From Hypericibacter sp963696655 (GTDB lineage: Bacteria > Pseudomonadota > Alphaproteobacteria > Dongiales > Dongiaceae): a DNA stretch of 64,000 bases. Numbering within the stretch: the stretch's first letter is position 1; each line of letters begins with the position of its first letter. Location: the NCBI GenBank assembly GCA_963696655.1, contig CAVOLB010000051.1, positions 14,031-78,030 of the forward strand. Reading direction: 5' to 3'. A program made the position numbers and the translations under genes. Positions 33,575-42,599 of this stretch are shown here, one piece after another. The notes under the pieces were generated by a model. It was not told the origin of the DNA and made no database searches. It worked only from the letters and a program-made list of their open reading frames with translations.

Positions 33575-34444
33575 ATGAATGCCAGAGATGTCGGCTTGGC
33601 GGTCCTGCCGCCCCTGTTGTGGGCGGTCGCCTACACCTTGGCCAAGCCCTCGGTCATGCATTTTCCGCCTCTCTTCATGTCGGCGATCGCCTACGCGGTG
33701 GCAGCCTGCCTGCTGTTCCGCCCTTCCCGGCGATTTCGGACTTCATGGGGGGCGCTCGTGGCAATCGCGACTTTGGGCGGGGCGGTCCAGAGCGGGCTGA
33801 TCTTTATCGGTCTCCAAGGCGTGCCGGCTTCGACCGCAATATTGGTGGTGCAGTCGCAAGTTCCGTTTGCCGTTCTGAGCGCCTGGGCGATCGGTCGCGA
33901 GAGGCTGAGCCTTTGGCGTTGCCTCGGCATCGTCGTCGCGCTGGTGGGTATTGCCATGGTGGCTGGAGCGCCCGAGAGCATTGGCGCATTCTGGTCCTTG
34001 GCTCTTGTCGTCCTGGGAACCCTCGCCTGGGGTATATCGCAGGCGCTCATTCGGCGGTTCGGTCGGGATGACGGCAATGCGATGATGGCAGCCATCTCGA
34101 CTCTCGCCGCGCCGCAGTTGATGATTGTTTCACTGCTGACGGAGCAGGGACAGATGTCCGCTCTGACAACGGCGACGCCCCTGGAATGGGGCGGTGTCGT
34201 GCTGTTGGCGACGGGCGGCTGGGCTATCGCCTATTCGATCTGGTACGGCTTGATGAAACGCTACCGCGTCGACCAGATCGCACCCTTCGCACTGCTGATG
34301 CCGCCGCTGGGTGTCCTGGTCAGTTATGTCTGTCTGGGCGAGCGCATATCCGGCGCGGCCATCGTTGGCGCCGCCGTCATCATGATAGGCTTGGCGATCA
34401 TCGTCCGCGCACCGGTTCCCAAAACGGTGGAGCTGCAGGCCTAG
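33575..34444 (+). CDS. EamA-family (DMT superfamily) permease
   Basis: 289 residues with ten predicted membrane helices in two EamA repeats. LPPLLWAVAYTLAKPSVMHFPPLFMSAIAYAVAACLL opens the first; the second begins near LVVLGTLAWGISQALIRRFG and ends with PFALLMPPLGVLVSYVCLGERIS. Related proteins export amino acids or metabolites. The ATG at 33575 has GGGG close upstream. It is 150 bases after moaA on the same strand, so co-transcription is uncertain, and it is convergent with the phospholipase D-like gene. Confidence 0.82.
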   Translation: MNARDVGLAVLPPLLWAVAYTLAKPSVMHFPPLFMSAIAYAVAACLLFRPSRRFRTSWGALVAIATLGGAVQSGLIFIGLQGVPASTAILVVQSQVPFAVLSAWAIGRERLSLWRCLGIVVALVGIAMVAGAPESIGAFWSLALVVLGTLAWGISQALIRRFGRDDGNAMMAAISTLAAPQLMIVSLLTEQGQMSALTTATPLEWGGVVLLATGGWAIAYSIWYGLMKRYRVDQIAPFALLMPPLGVLVSYVCLGERISGAAIVGAAVIMIGLAIIVRAPVPKTVELQA

Positions 34445-34471
34445 CGGGAGGCAGCGGACACGATCTCTGCG

Positions 34472-36484
34472 CTAGGTCGCGAAATATTTCGCCAGCCGAT
34501 GCGATGAGTGGGCCTGCCAGCCGTCGCCGGTGTCGAGGAAGCCGTCCCAGCGCGGGTCGTCCTTGCTGCCCGGCTTGACCTTCTTCTTTTTCGCGTCGGC
34601 GGTGAGCTCGGCCTCGGCGGCGCGGAAGCGGTAATGATCCCAGACATCCAGCACATGGACCATATAGGCCAGCGCCAGGGGCTGGTGGCCGCGCACGATC
34701 ACGAGATTCTCGTCGTTCGAATAGGACGCCTTGTAACCCATATTGTGGCTGCCGAAGGCGACGACGCATTTCACCGGGTCCAGCGGATCGATCACGATCA
34801 GCTTGTCATGGATGATGGCGCGCCCGACCGTGAGTTTCTCGTCGAACTCGAAGTCGCCGAGCGGCCGGCCGATCTCGTCGTCGGTCAGCGCCGTGGCGCG
34901 CAGGACCGACACGCCGTTTTGCGTGAAGACATGCGGCGACCAGGCGGGAAGCTTCTTGCCGCCGGCGGTCTTGCTGCTGGGAACATAGCCCCACATGGCC
35001 TGCGTGTCCGAGATGGCGCCGATGACCTCAAGCGAGCTGTCCTTGACGCCCAGCGCCACGGCCTCGGACACGATCGAGTTGAGGCCGCCGCGCGAGGGCA
35101 TGAAGACCAGGAAGAAGATCGAGCGCTCGGCCTTGCGCATCAGCGAGAACAGCCGGTCCATGTCGGGCGGCGGTGCCGAGGGCGTCTTCGCCATCTTCGA
35201 CGGCGGCTGCGCCTTGCCCGGCATGTTCGGCGAGAACCAGACCTCCATGCTGCCGCCACCCGTCAGGCTCGCCGTCACCGGCGTGCGATCGGCGGTCTTG
35301 AGCGCATCGCCCTGGTCGGCGCCGGTCGCCTTGGCGCCGAGCGGCTTCGGCAGCTTCTGCTTGTCGGCCTGGAGCCGCTTCCAATAGGCGAGATAGGCCT
35401 CGGCGATCCTGGCATCGTCGATCCGGATGCAGTTGTTGCTCTGGCCGGCGACGCCCGACCAGGTCCAATTGGTCGAGCCGGTGAGAACCGATCGGGCCTT
35501 GCCCGCCTCGTCGACATGCACCACGAACTTGTTGTGCCCGATATGGCCGGACCCGTTGAACATGCGGTCCTGCATGGTGAATTTGGTGCCGGCTTTCTTC
35601 GCGAGGGCGCGGAGCGCCTTGCGCGCCGGGGCGTTGCGCGTGTCATAGGCGGTCGGCTGCTTGCCGCTCGCATTCGGCTCGGCATCCTCGTCCGTGCCGC
35701 TGCCGGCGTCCGACAGGATCAGGTCGAGCCGTTCGACATTGGCCTTCAGCAGCGCCACCAGCTCCTCGTCCTCGAGCTCGTAGAGGGCGGCGTGGAAACG
35801 GCCCTTGGGCTGCTGGAAGAAATCGTTCATGAGCGGCAGGACATCGCCGGCGAGATAGTTGCGCAGCCAGTCCTTCGGCTTGCGCAGATGCGCTTCCAGC
35901 TCGCCGGGCACGATCTTGCCGTCCTCCTCGAGCACGCGGAGCAGAAACTGCGTCGACAGGATGCCGTTGGTGAAGGTCGAGGTGAAGGGCGGCCTGGCGC
36001 GCGTCACGTCGATGGCGTTGCTGAGGGCAGCGTTGGTGAGATAGCCCAGCGGGATGGGTGTGCCCTCATAGCGGTTGGGCACCATCTTGCGGGTCTTGGC
36101 GTCCCAATGGCTTTCGGGAAGGATCACCACCGGATCGAGCCCGGCCTTCATCTTGCCCACGGCGCGGATCGCGTAGCGCACCCGTACCTGGTCGGGCCGG
36201 CGCTCGGCCTTGTCGCGCTTCTTGCGCAAGGTCAGGTCGCGCCAGGAGAATTTCTGTACCGGCCAGACGCTCGTGTTCTGCGGCTGCCAGTCGGGGTTGC
36301 GCTGTCCCTTGAAGGCCACGTAGGAGGCGAGCGCGCGTTCCTCGGTCACCTTGTCGGCGCTATCGAGATATTGCCGGAGGATGTGGAATCCGAGGCAGCC
36401 GGGGATCGAGCTGCCCCCGATCGTCCAGGCGAGATAGGCCACCTCGTTGTTCGCGAAGGCGCGGGCTTTGATGATCGCGGCCAT
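34472..36484 (-). CDS. phospholipase D-like protein with two HxK motifs
   Basis: 670 residues without a signal peptide. Two PLD half-sites are visible: GHNKFVVHVD...LTGSTNWTWSG near 310-345 and IIHDKLIVIDP...FGSHNMGYK near 565-600. The second fits HxKx4D; the first has one extra residue before the aspartate. The N-terminal third (about 1-170) is a large unrecognised domain (AYLAWTIGGSSIPGCLGFHI, a WRDL...AERRPDQVRVRYAIRA segment). Family members cleave phosphodiesters of lipids or nucleic acids. Its promoter region is shared with a small membrane protein and a phosphoesterase gene on the opposite strand, so the three may belong together. Confidence 0.78.
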   Translation of the reverse strand: MAAIIKARAFANNEVAYLAWTIGGSSIPGCLGFHILRQYLDSADKVTEERALASYVAFKGQRNPDWQPQNTSVWPVQKFSWRDLTLRKKRDKAERRPDQVRVRYAIRAVGKMKAGLDPVVILPESHWDAKTRKMVPNRYEGTPIPLGYLTNAALSNAIDVTRARPPFTSTFTNGILSTQFLLRVLEEDGKIVPGELEAHLRKPKDWLRNYLAGDVLPLMNDFFQQPKGRFHAALYELEDEELVALLKANVERLDLILSDAGSGTDEDAEPNASGKQPTAYDTRNAPARKALRALAKKAGTKFTMQDRMFNGSGHIGHNKFVVHVDEAGKARSVLTGSTNWTWSGVAGQSNNCIRIDDARIAEAYLAYWKRLQADKQKLPKPLGAKATGADQGDALKTADRTPVTASLTGGGSMEVWFSPNMPGKAQPPSKMAKTPSAPPPDMDRLFSLMRKAERSIFFLVFMPSRGGLNSIVSEAVALGVKDSSLEVIGAISDTQAMWGYVPSSKTAGGKKLPAWSPHVFTQNGVSVLRATALTDDEIGRPLGDFEFDEKLTVGRAIIHDKLIVIDPLDPVKCVVAFGSHNMGYKASYSNDENLVIVRGHQPLALAYMVHVLDVWDHYRFRAAEAELTADAKKKKVKPGSKDDPRWDGFLDTGDGWQAHSSHRLAKYFAT

Positions 36485-36932
36485 GGGAATCTCTCCTGCT
36501 CAGTTCGCCACGGGGGCATGAGACCAGTGATTCGCATTCGAACCTATGCCGACGGTGATGACAGATTAGGGTTTCTGCCGCGAGATGGGAATGAAGTCTG
36601 GCCCGGTGGGTTGCGACGATGATTGAGTCGCCAATCAATTTGGCGCGCTCGCCGGCGTCCGCGGCGACACACGGGATATCGGCAGGGTTGCGCTGACGGC
36701 CTCCCCTCCGGATGTTCGAAATCGAACTTCTCTGGACTGATTGCGAAAATGGGTAAAGAGTAGGGACCTGTTTCGCCCCGGACTCATGGGGCGCCGATGG
36801 CAGAGCCCATCGGTCGCCGACGCAACGGCCCAGCTGCGTTTCGGCAAATGCTGACGTCTTATCGCCTGGATTTGCCGCCATCGGCTGCTGCTCTCCGCCG
36901 ATGCGACCAATCCCGCTGGGGCCGGTGATGCC
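36485..36932. other. divergent intergenic region with an operator-like palindrome
   Basis: About 450 bases without a convincing gene between the phospholipase D-like gene and the small membrane protein. CGCCAA (36629-36634) and TTGGCG (36640-36645) form a 6-bp inverted repeat with a 5-base spacer, overlapped by GATTG/CAATC. It could be a regulator site for both directions. I see nothing else. Confidence 0.35.
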
Positions 36933-37253
36933 ATGAGCCGAACGCTGGACGAGGTCTTTGCGGCCATCGCCCGCCTGCCGGGCGACGATGGCGAGAAATT
37001 GCGGCTGCGGGACAGGGCGCGCCGATATCACCGCGCCTGCGGCTGTGCCCTGGGCGGCCTGTTTCTCGTCGTCGCGATCCTGGCCTCCGTGGGCGCTCTC
37101 ATCCTGGCCGATCCCTTTCGCTGGAGCCTGTTCGCGCTGAGCCTTGCTGGCGTCTTCGGCGCGGGGTTCCTGGGCAAGGCGGTCGGCATCGGCTGGGCCA
37201 GGGCAAAACTCATGCTGATGCACCGCTCGCTCGTTCGACGGATCGCGATCTGA
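36933..37253 (+). CDS. small membrane protein with two helices
   Basis: 106 residues. The N-terminal 33 residues are charged and soluble (TLDEVFAAIARLPGDDGEKLRLRDRARRYHR). Two transmembrane helices follow (about 36-57 and 62-84, GCALGGLFLVVAILASVGALIL and WSLFALSLAGVFGAGFLGKAVG), then a short basic tail. It ends 13 bases before the phosphoesterase gene and is surely co-transcribed. No family is recognised; it could anchor or help to export the next product. Confidence 0.7.
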   Translation: MSRTLDEVFAAIARLPGDDGEKLRLRDRARRYHRACGCALGGLFLVVAILASVGALILADPFRWSLFALSLAGVFGAGFLGKAVGIGWARAKLMLMHRSLVRRIAI

Positions 37254-37266
37254 AGGGGGAACCGCC

Positions 37267-39312
37267 ATGTCGACCTGCACCAACTGGGTCAACCAAGCCG
37301 TCATCACCTGCAAGAACTGGACGTCCCAGGTCGATTATGAATGCACGAGCTGGGCCGACGAAGGCTCGGACGAATGCTCGGAATGGGCCGACGAGGGGTC
37401 CGACCAATGCACCTCCTGGGATGAATGCCACTGGTACACGCCCTGGGATTGCATCGCCGGGTTCTTCTGCCGCGCCTGGTATTGGGTCGCGAAATGGGTC
37501 TGCAAGGGCTGGTACTGGGTTGCCAAGTGGGTCTGCAAGGCCTTCGCCTGGGTGGTGGAGAAGTTCTGCGTCCTGTTCGGCTGGGTCTTCCAGCTGGTCT
37601 GCACCGCCTGGGATACCCTGCGCTGCGCATTGCTGAATTTCTGGCACTGGCTCCAATCCCTGTTCGGCCGCGGCGGGAAGGGGCGCGGTCCGCAGATTGA
37701 GCATGTCTTCGTGCTGATGCTCGAGAACCGCTCCTTCGATCACATGCTGGGCCTGAGCGGCCTCACCGGCGTGGATCTTCAGGGCAACCCCGTCGCGGCC
37801 GACGGCGTCGCCGTGGGCGTCAATACGAATCCCGATCCCGCCACCCATATCGATGTCTCGGTCGCGTCCGGCGCCGATTATTTCCTGTCGGGCATCGATG
37901 CGGGACCTGGCCATGAGTTCGAGAACGTGGTCACGCAGCTTTGCGGTGCCGGCGCGACCTATACCGACGGCGCGCCCTATCCCGATATCCACAACACGGG
38001 CTTCATCGCCGACTATGCCGACAGCGGCGCCCAGGTGCCGACGAACATCATGAAATGCTATGCCGCCGCGCAATTGCCGGTCATGAACCAGCTGGCCCGG
38101 GAGTTCGCGGTCTGCGACCGCTGGTTCTCATCGCTGCCGGGACCGACCTTTCCCAACCGGTTCTTCGCGATGGCGGCGACTTCGGGCGGCCTCGACGGCA
38201 GCCCGAGCGATCTCCAGACCGTCATCGCGACCGGATTCGAGGGCTACCGCTTCGAGAACGGCAATATCTTCGACCAGCTCGACAAATATTGCCTGCCCTG
38301 GCGGATCTATCGCGGCGACGATTTTCCGGCGGCCTTCCTGCTGAGCGGCATGAACCTCAACGAGCTGCAGGGGCGTCTCACCGGCTTCGACGATTTCGAA
38401 AGCGAGGTGAACGACACCGGCTTCGACAAGAAGTTCGTCTGGATCGAGCCCAAATACAGCGCCGACAAGTTCGACATCACCGGCCCGGGCGATTTCACTT
38501 GCGGCAACTCCATGCACCCGAAGGATGACGTGAGGCGCGGGGAAAAGCTGATCAAGAAGGTCTATGAGGCGATCCGCAACTCGCCGCATTGGGAGAAGAG
38601 CCTGCTGATCGTGACCTTCGACGAGCATGGCGGCTTCTACGATCATGTGGCGCCGACGCCGGCCACGCCGCCTGGCGATACCTTCACCCAGGATTATATC
38701 CAGCATCACTTCCCGTTCGACCGCTATGGCGCCCGGGTGCCGACGCTGGTGATCTCGCCCCTGATCCGGAAAGGCGTGATCGACAAGACCGAGTATGACC
38801 ACACCTCGGCACTGGCGACGGTGCAGAAGCTGTTCGGCATGGGCCATCTGACCGCCCGCGACGGCGCTGCCAGCGACCTGCTGCCGCTTCTGTCGCTGGG
38901 CGCGCCGCGGACCGACGCGCCCCTGACCCTGCTGCCGGTTGCCGACGATCTGCCGCCTCTTCCTTGCGGCGACGATGACGACGAAACCGGCGTGATCCTC
39001 CGGATGAAGCTGGCCGAGATGAAGTCCGCGCAGGCCGGCGGCATCTATCGGGGGAAAAGGGTCCGCCAGGCGCCGGTCGATCGCTCCCAGATCGGCTTCA
39101 TCCAGGTGGCCCTGCTGCGCGTGCTGCAGGACGCCGAGTATCCCGAGCGCGAGCAATGGATCGCGGAATACCGGCAGATCCAGAACAATCTCGACGCGGC
39201 GGTCTTCATGACCGAAGCCAAGCTCAAGCTTCGCTATGGCGCCGACGTCAAGAAGGAAGCCCGGTTGGAGCAGGAGAAGCTGCGGCAGGAGCAGCGCGCT
39301 CGCACGCGCTAG
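37267..39312 (+). CDS. phosphoesterase (phospholipase C/acid phosphatase family) with N-terminal CxxW repeats
   Basis: 681 residues. From about residue 145 the protein is a PF04185-type phosphoesterase: VFVLMLENRSFDHMLGLSG with the metal and nucleophile region, HEFENV, FSSLPGPTFPNRFFAMAATS, VTFDEHGGFYDHVAP with the His/Asp ligands, and YDHTSALATVQKLF. Such enzymes hydrolyse phospholipid or other phosphate esters. Residues 4-120 are quite different: ten copies of an 11-residue unit beginning CxxW, five acidic then five aromatic/hydrophobic. There is no ordinary signal peptide. The C-terminal tail (about 600-681) is charged and helical. Confidence 0.85.
   Translation: MSTCTNWVNQAVITCKNWTSQVDYECTSWADEGSDECSEWADEGSDQCTSWDECHWYTPWDCIAGFFCRAWYWVAKWVCKGWYWVAKWVCKAFAWVVEKFCVLFGWVFQLVCTAWDTLRCALLNFWHWLQSLFGRGGKGRGPQIEHVFVLMLENRSFDHMLGLSGLTGVDLQGNPVAADGVAVGVNTNPDPATHIDVSVASGADYFLSGIDAGPGHEFENVVTQLCGAGATYTDGAPYPDIHNTGFIADYADSGAQVPTNIMKCYAAAQLPVMNQLAREFAVCDRWFSSLPGPTFPNRFFAMAATSGGLDGSPSDLQTVIATGFEGYRFENGNIFDQLDKYCLPWRIYRGDDFPAAFLLSGMNLNELQGRLTGFDDFESEVNDTGFDKKFVWIEPKYSADKFDITGPGDFTCGNSMHPKDDVRRGEKLIKKVYEAIRNSPHWEKSLLIVTFDEHGGFYDHVAPTPATPPGDTFTQDYIQHHFPFDRYGARVPTLVISPLIRKGVIDKTEYDHTSALATVQKLFGMGHLTARDGAASDLLPLLSLGAPRTDAPLTLLPVADDLPPLPCGDDDDETGVILRMKLAEMKSAQAGGIYRGKRVRQAPVDRSQIGFIQVALLRVLQDAEYPEREQWIAEYRQIQNNLDAAVFMTEAKLKLRYGADVKKEARLEQEKLRQEQRARTR
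37276..37632 (+). repeat. 33-bp coding repeats (undecapeptide CxxW array)
   Basis: Cysteine codons recur every 33 bases: residues 4, 15, 26, 37, 48 and, after a 20-residue break, 68, 79, 90, 101, 112. Unit type 1 reads C-x-x-W-A-D-E-G-S-D-x; type 2 reads C-K-x-W-Y-W-V-A-K-W-V. Adjacent units are similar in DNA as well as protein, indicating tandem duplication. Confidence 0.9.
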
Positions 39313-39351
39313 GCCCTCTTCGTCGAAGTTCGGCGATCGCGGCGGCGCGGT

Positions 39352-40317
39352 CTACGGAGCGCTGCGCAACGCCCGGCTTTCGGCGAACTGCCAGCTGACG
39401 AGGCCCGGCAGGAAGATGACGCCGTCGCGGATGCGCCGCGCGGTCGCCAGCGCCATGGCCGTCACCGGATCGAGTCCGATGGCGGCCCCGATCAGCAGGA
39501 AGGCCGCCTCCTGCACGCCGAGCGCACCCGGCACCAGAAAGGCGGCGCTGCTGACCGCCTGGATCACTGATTCGACGATGACGGCGTCGATCACGCCGAT
39601 GGGCCGGCCCAGGACCCAAAGTGCCGCCCAGATCTCGGCGGCTCCGGCCAGCCATCCGGCCAGCAGCCACAACAGACAGCCCCCGATTGCGGCGTGTCGG
39701 CGGTAGAGTGCTCTGATCTCGCGATCGATCTGGGCGGAATGACCGACGGCCGCCTCGAACCGGCCCGCGGCGAGGCGATTGAGAAGCCGCATCGCCTTCT
39801 CGGTGAGCCCCGCATTTTGCAAGGCGATGAGAAGCGAGACGCCGACCGCCAGCAGCAGGAGGGCGAGAGCCATCCTGGCGAACAGGGTCGTGGCCGAATC
39901 GAGATAGAGGAAGGTCAGGCCCATCAGGGCGAAGGCCAACTGGCTGACGATCGAGAGCGCGACCTCGACGGTCACGCCGGCGACGGCCGGGGAGCGGTTG
40001 ATGCCCACGCGCCGTAGCATGCGATAGGCGACGATCTCACCGCCGACCCGTGCCACGGGTAGCAAGCCGTTCACCGCCTCGCGGATCCAGATCACGCGCA
40101 TCAAGCTCGCGAGCTTCGGCCGGCTCCCGACGGGGAAGAGCAGGCGCCAGGCCTGGGCGTTGATCAGCATGGGAAACAGATGAACCAGGCTCGCCAGGAC
40201 CAATCCCGGCCCTGCGATCTCGAGCAAACTCAGAATTGCGCCGGGGTCGTCGCGCAGAAACAGCCACACCGCGAGAATCAGGCCGGCGAGGGCCAGAACC
40301 TTGCCGAGATGCTTCAT
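39352..40317 (-). CDS. hpnL: HpnL-type lysylphosphatidylglycerol synthase-like membrane protein
   Basis: 321 residues and about eight transmembrane helices of the UPF0104/LPG-synthase transmembrane fold. REAVNGLLPVARVGGEIVAYRMLRRVGI is the conserved cytoplasmic loop and PGALGVQEAAFLLIGAAIGL the C-terminal motif. There is no synthase domain. It overlaps hpnK by 4 bases in an hpnI-J-K-L operon, the order known from hopanoid clusters. A role in moving a lipid or lipid head group across the membrane is inferred from the fold. Confidence 0.85.
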   Translation of the reverse strand: MKHLGKVLALAGLILAVWLFLRDDPGAILSLLEIAGPGLVLASLVHLFPMLINAQAWRLLFPVGSRPKLASLMRVIWIREAVNGLLPVARVGGEIVAYRMLRRVGINRSPAVAGVTVEVALSIVSQLAFALMGLTFLYLDSATTLFARMALALLLLAVGVSLLIALQNAGLTEKAMRLLNRLAAGRFEAAVGHSAQIDREIRALYRRHAAIGGCLLWLLAGWLAGAAEIWAALWVLGRPIGVIDAVIVESVIQAVSSAAFLVPGALGVQEAAFLLIGAAIGLDPVTAMALATARRIRDGVIFLPGLVSWQFAESRALRSAP

Positions 40318-41171
40318 GCTGCGTATTCCGCTGCCTTGAAATCCCCGAAGCCGCCCCGGGCGGCGCCCGTCTCCTGCAGCGCGGCAAGAACCGAGGGCGC
40401 CATGAGGGCGGCCAGTTCCTGAGCATAACCATAGCCGGGAGCGGCGCCCGGAAAATCATTCGAGACGGCGGGGTGGAGGTAGATTTCGCTCAAGCCGGCG
40501 GGAAGGTGGCGCAAAACGCCGGCCAGGCGCGATTCGGTCATGGCCCCCGACCAGGCGAGCCCGAACACCTGGCGGGGAACCAGCAGGCCCGCCATCGCAA
40601 ATCTCGCCTGCAGCAGCCCGGTGACAGGCGCCAGAAGCATCGGTTGAACGGGACGCGATCCCGGCTCGATGCGGCGGAGAATGGCGGCCGGTTCCGCCGG
40701 GACCCGCGCGGCGGACATGCCGAACCGGCGGCCGATCGCGATGATCCGTCCGGCGACCGTGGGATGAAGGTGAAAATGCTTGTGGGTGTTGACGTGATCG
40801 AGCCGCAGGCCGGTCGCGCGGAAGGCCTCGAACTGCGCGGCAATCTCGGCGGTCAGTTGGTGTCGCACCGCGGGCCGAAAGAACATATCGACGCCCATAG
40901 AGGCCATGTCGGACCGGAAGAAGCCCCGGGCGTCCACCAGATCCGGAATCTCGGCCGGCGGCAGGGCCGGCGTTCCTTCGACCAGCACGAGGTGCAAGCC
41001 GACCCTCAAGGCGGGCAGGCGCCTGGCGCGCGCCACGGCGTCGGCCGCCGCCATACCGGTCACCATCAGGCTGGCCGCCGTCAGGATGCCGTCGCGATGC
41101 GCGGCCTCGACCGCCTCGTTGATCTCGATGGCGGCCCCGAAGTCGTCGGCTGTGACGATGACGCCCTTCAA
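40314..41171 (-). CDS. hpnK: hopanoid biosynthesis deacetylase HpnK (YdjC-like)
   Basis: 285 residues. VIVTADDFGAAIEINEAV at the N-terminus carries the metal-binding aspartates, HLVLVEGTP and DHVNTHKHFHLHP supply the histidine ligands of a YdjC/carbohydrate deacetylase, and EIYLHPAV is the C-terminal motif. HpnK removes the N-acetyl group from GlcNAc-bacteriohopanetetrol made by HpnI. Its start overlaps the hpnJ stop by 4 bases and its stop overlaps hpnL. Confidence 0.92.
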   Translation of the reverse strand: MKGVIVTADDFGAAIEINEAVEAAHRDGILTAASLMVTGMAAADAVARARRLPALRVGLHLVLVEGTPALPPAEIPDLVDARGFFRSDMASMGVDMFFRPAVRHQLTAEIAAQFEAFRATGLRLDHVNTHKHFHLHPTVAGRIIAIGRRFGMSAARVPAEPAAILRRIEPGSRPVQPMLLAPVTGLLQARFAMAGLLVPRQVFGLAWSGAMTESRLAGVLRHLPAGLSEIYLHPAVSNDFPGAAPGYGYAQELAALMAPSVLAALQETGAARGGFGDFKAAEYAA

Positions 41172-42598
41172 GGTGCGATGGCCCGGCGCTCGCGCAGGAA
41201 GCGGAAGAACTCGACACCTTCGCGAAGCCGGCGCCGCATCATCTCGGGGCTGCGGACCATCTCGCCGACGATCGAGGCGATCTTTCCCGAGCGGAAGTAG
41301 AAGCGACGATAGAACTCCTCGACGGAATCGAAGATCTCTTCATGGCTGAGATGCGGATAGTGGAGCGGCGCGATCTGCACGCCATGCGCATCCACCAGCT
41401 CGGCATTCGCCTCGTCGAGCCAGCCGTTCTCCAGGGCCTGCTTGTAAAGGAAGGTCCCGGGATAGGGCGCGGCCAGTGACACCTGGATCGTGTGAGGGTT
41501 GATCCGGGCTGCGAAGCGGATGGTCTCCTGGATGGTTTCCCTGGATTCTCCCGGCAGTCCCAGAATAAAAGTGCCGTGGATGGCGATCCCCAGCTCGTGG
41601 CAGTCCTTGGTGAAGCGCTCGGCGACCTCGATGCGCATCCCCTTCTTGATGTTATGCAGGATCTGCTGATTGCCGGATTCATAGCCCACGAGAAGCAGCC
41701 GCAGCCCATTGTCCCGCATCACCTTGAGGGAGGCGCGCGGAACATTGGCCTTGGCGTTGCAGGACCAGGTCACGCCCAGCTTGCCCAATCCTTTGGCAAT
41801 GGCCTCGGCGCGCGGCAGGTCGTCGGTGAAGGTGTCGTCGTCGAAGAAGAATTCCTTCACTTGCGGGAAGGCCTTTTGCGCCCAGGCGATCTCCTCAAGC
41901 ACATGGCCGACGCTGCGCGTCCGGTAACGGTGGCCGCCCACGGTCTGTGGCCAGAGGCAGAAGGTACAACGCGATTTGCAGCCGCGACCGGTATAGATGG
42001 AGATATAGGGGTGCTTGAGGTAACCGATGAAATAGCGCTCGATCTTCAGATCGCGCTGATAGACCGGCGTCACGAAGGGGAGCAGGTCCATATTCTCGAG
42101 GATCGGACGCTCGGCGTTGTGCTTGATCCTGCCGTCGCGATGGCGGAAGGAGATGCCGGCGATCGAGGTCAAGGGGCGCTCTTCGGCGACCTCCCTGATC
42201 GCGAAATCGAACTCGTTGCGCGCGACGAAATCGAGCGCTTCCGCGGCCTTCAGGCTGCCATCCGGATCGACCGCCACCTTGGCGCCGACAAATCCGGCCA
42301 TCAGCGCGGGATTGGCCGCCTTCAAGGCTTCGATCGTCTTGACGTCGGAGGCGAAGGACGGCGTCGAGGTGTGGAGGACGACAAGGTCATAATCCTTCGC
42401 GACCGCGGTCACGTCGGCAACGGTGAGGTCGTGGGCGGGCGCGTCGATCAGGCGGCTGCCTGGAATGAGGGCCGCCGGCTGCGCCAGCCAGGTCGGATAC
42501 CAGAAGGACCGGATCTCGCGCCGGGCCTGGTAGCGGGAGCCGGCCCCGCCGTCGAATCCCTCGAAGGAGGGGGCTTGTAGGAACAGAGTGCGCAGCAT
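41168..42598 (-). CDS. hpnJ: hopanoid biosynthesis radical SAM protein HpnJ
   Basis: 476 residues. An N-terminal B12-binding-like domain (MLRTLFLQAPSFEGFDGGAG, HTSTPSFASDVKTIEAL) is followed by a radical SAM domain with C-x3-C-x2-C in CKSRCTFCLW and GLPGESRETIQETI. HpnJ rearranges bacteriohopanetetrol glucosamine into the cyclitol ether. The start at 42598 is one base after the hpnI stop; a longer in-frame start lies inside hpnI and is unlikely. Confidence 0.93.
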   Translation of the reverse strand: MLRTLFLQAPSFEGFDGGAGSRYQARREIRSFWYPTWLAQPAALIPGSRLIDAPAHDLTVADVTAVAKDYDLVVLHTSTPSFASDVKTIEALKAANPALMAGFVGAKVAVDPDGSLKAAEALDFVARNEFDFAIREVAEERPLTSIAGISFRHRDGRIKHNAERPILENMDLLPFVTPVYQRDLKIERYFIGYLKHPYISIYTGRGCKSRCTFCLWPQTVGGHRYRTRSVGHVLEEIAWAQKAFPQVKEFFFDDDTFTDDLPRAEAIAKGLGKLGVTWSCNAKANVPRASLKVMRDNGLRLLLVGYESGNQQILHNIKKGMRIEVAERFTKDCHELGIAIHGTFILGLPGESRETIQETIRFAARINPHTIQVSLAAPYPGTFLYKQALENGWLDEANAELVDAHGVQIAPLHYPHLSHEEIFDSVEEFYRRFYFRSGKIASIVGEMVRSPEMMRRRLREGVEFFRFLRERRAIAP

Positions 42599-42599
42599 G

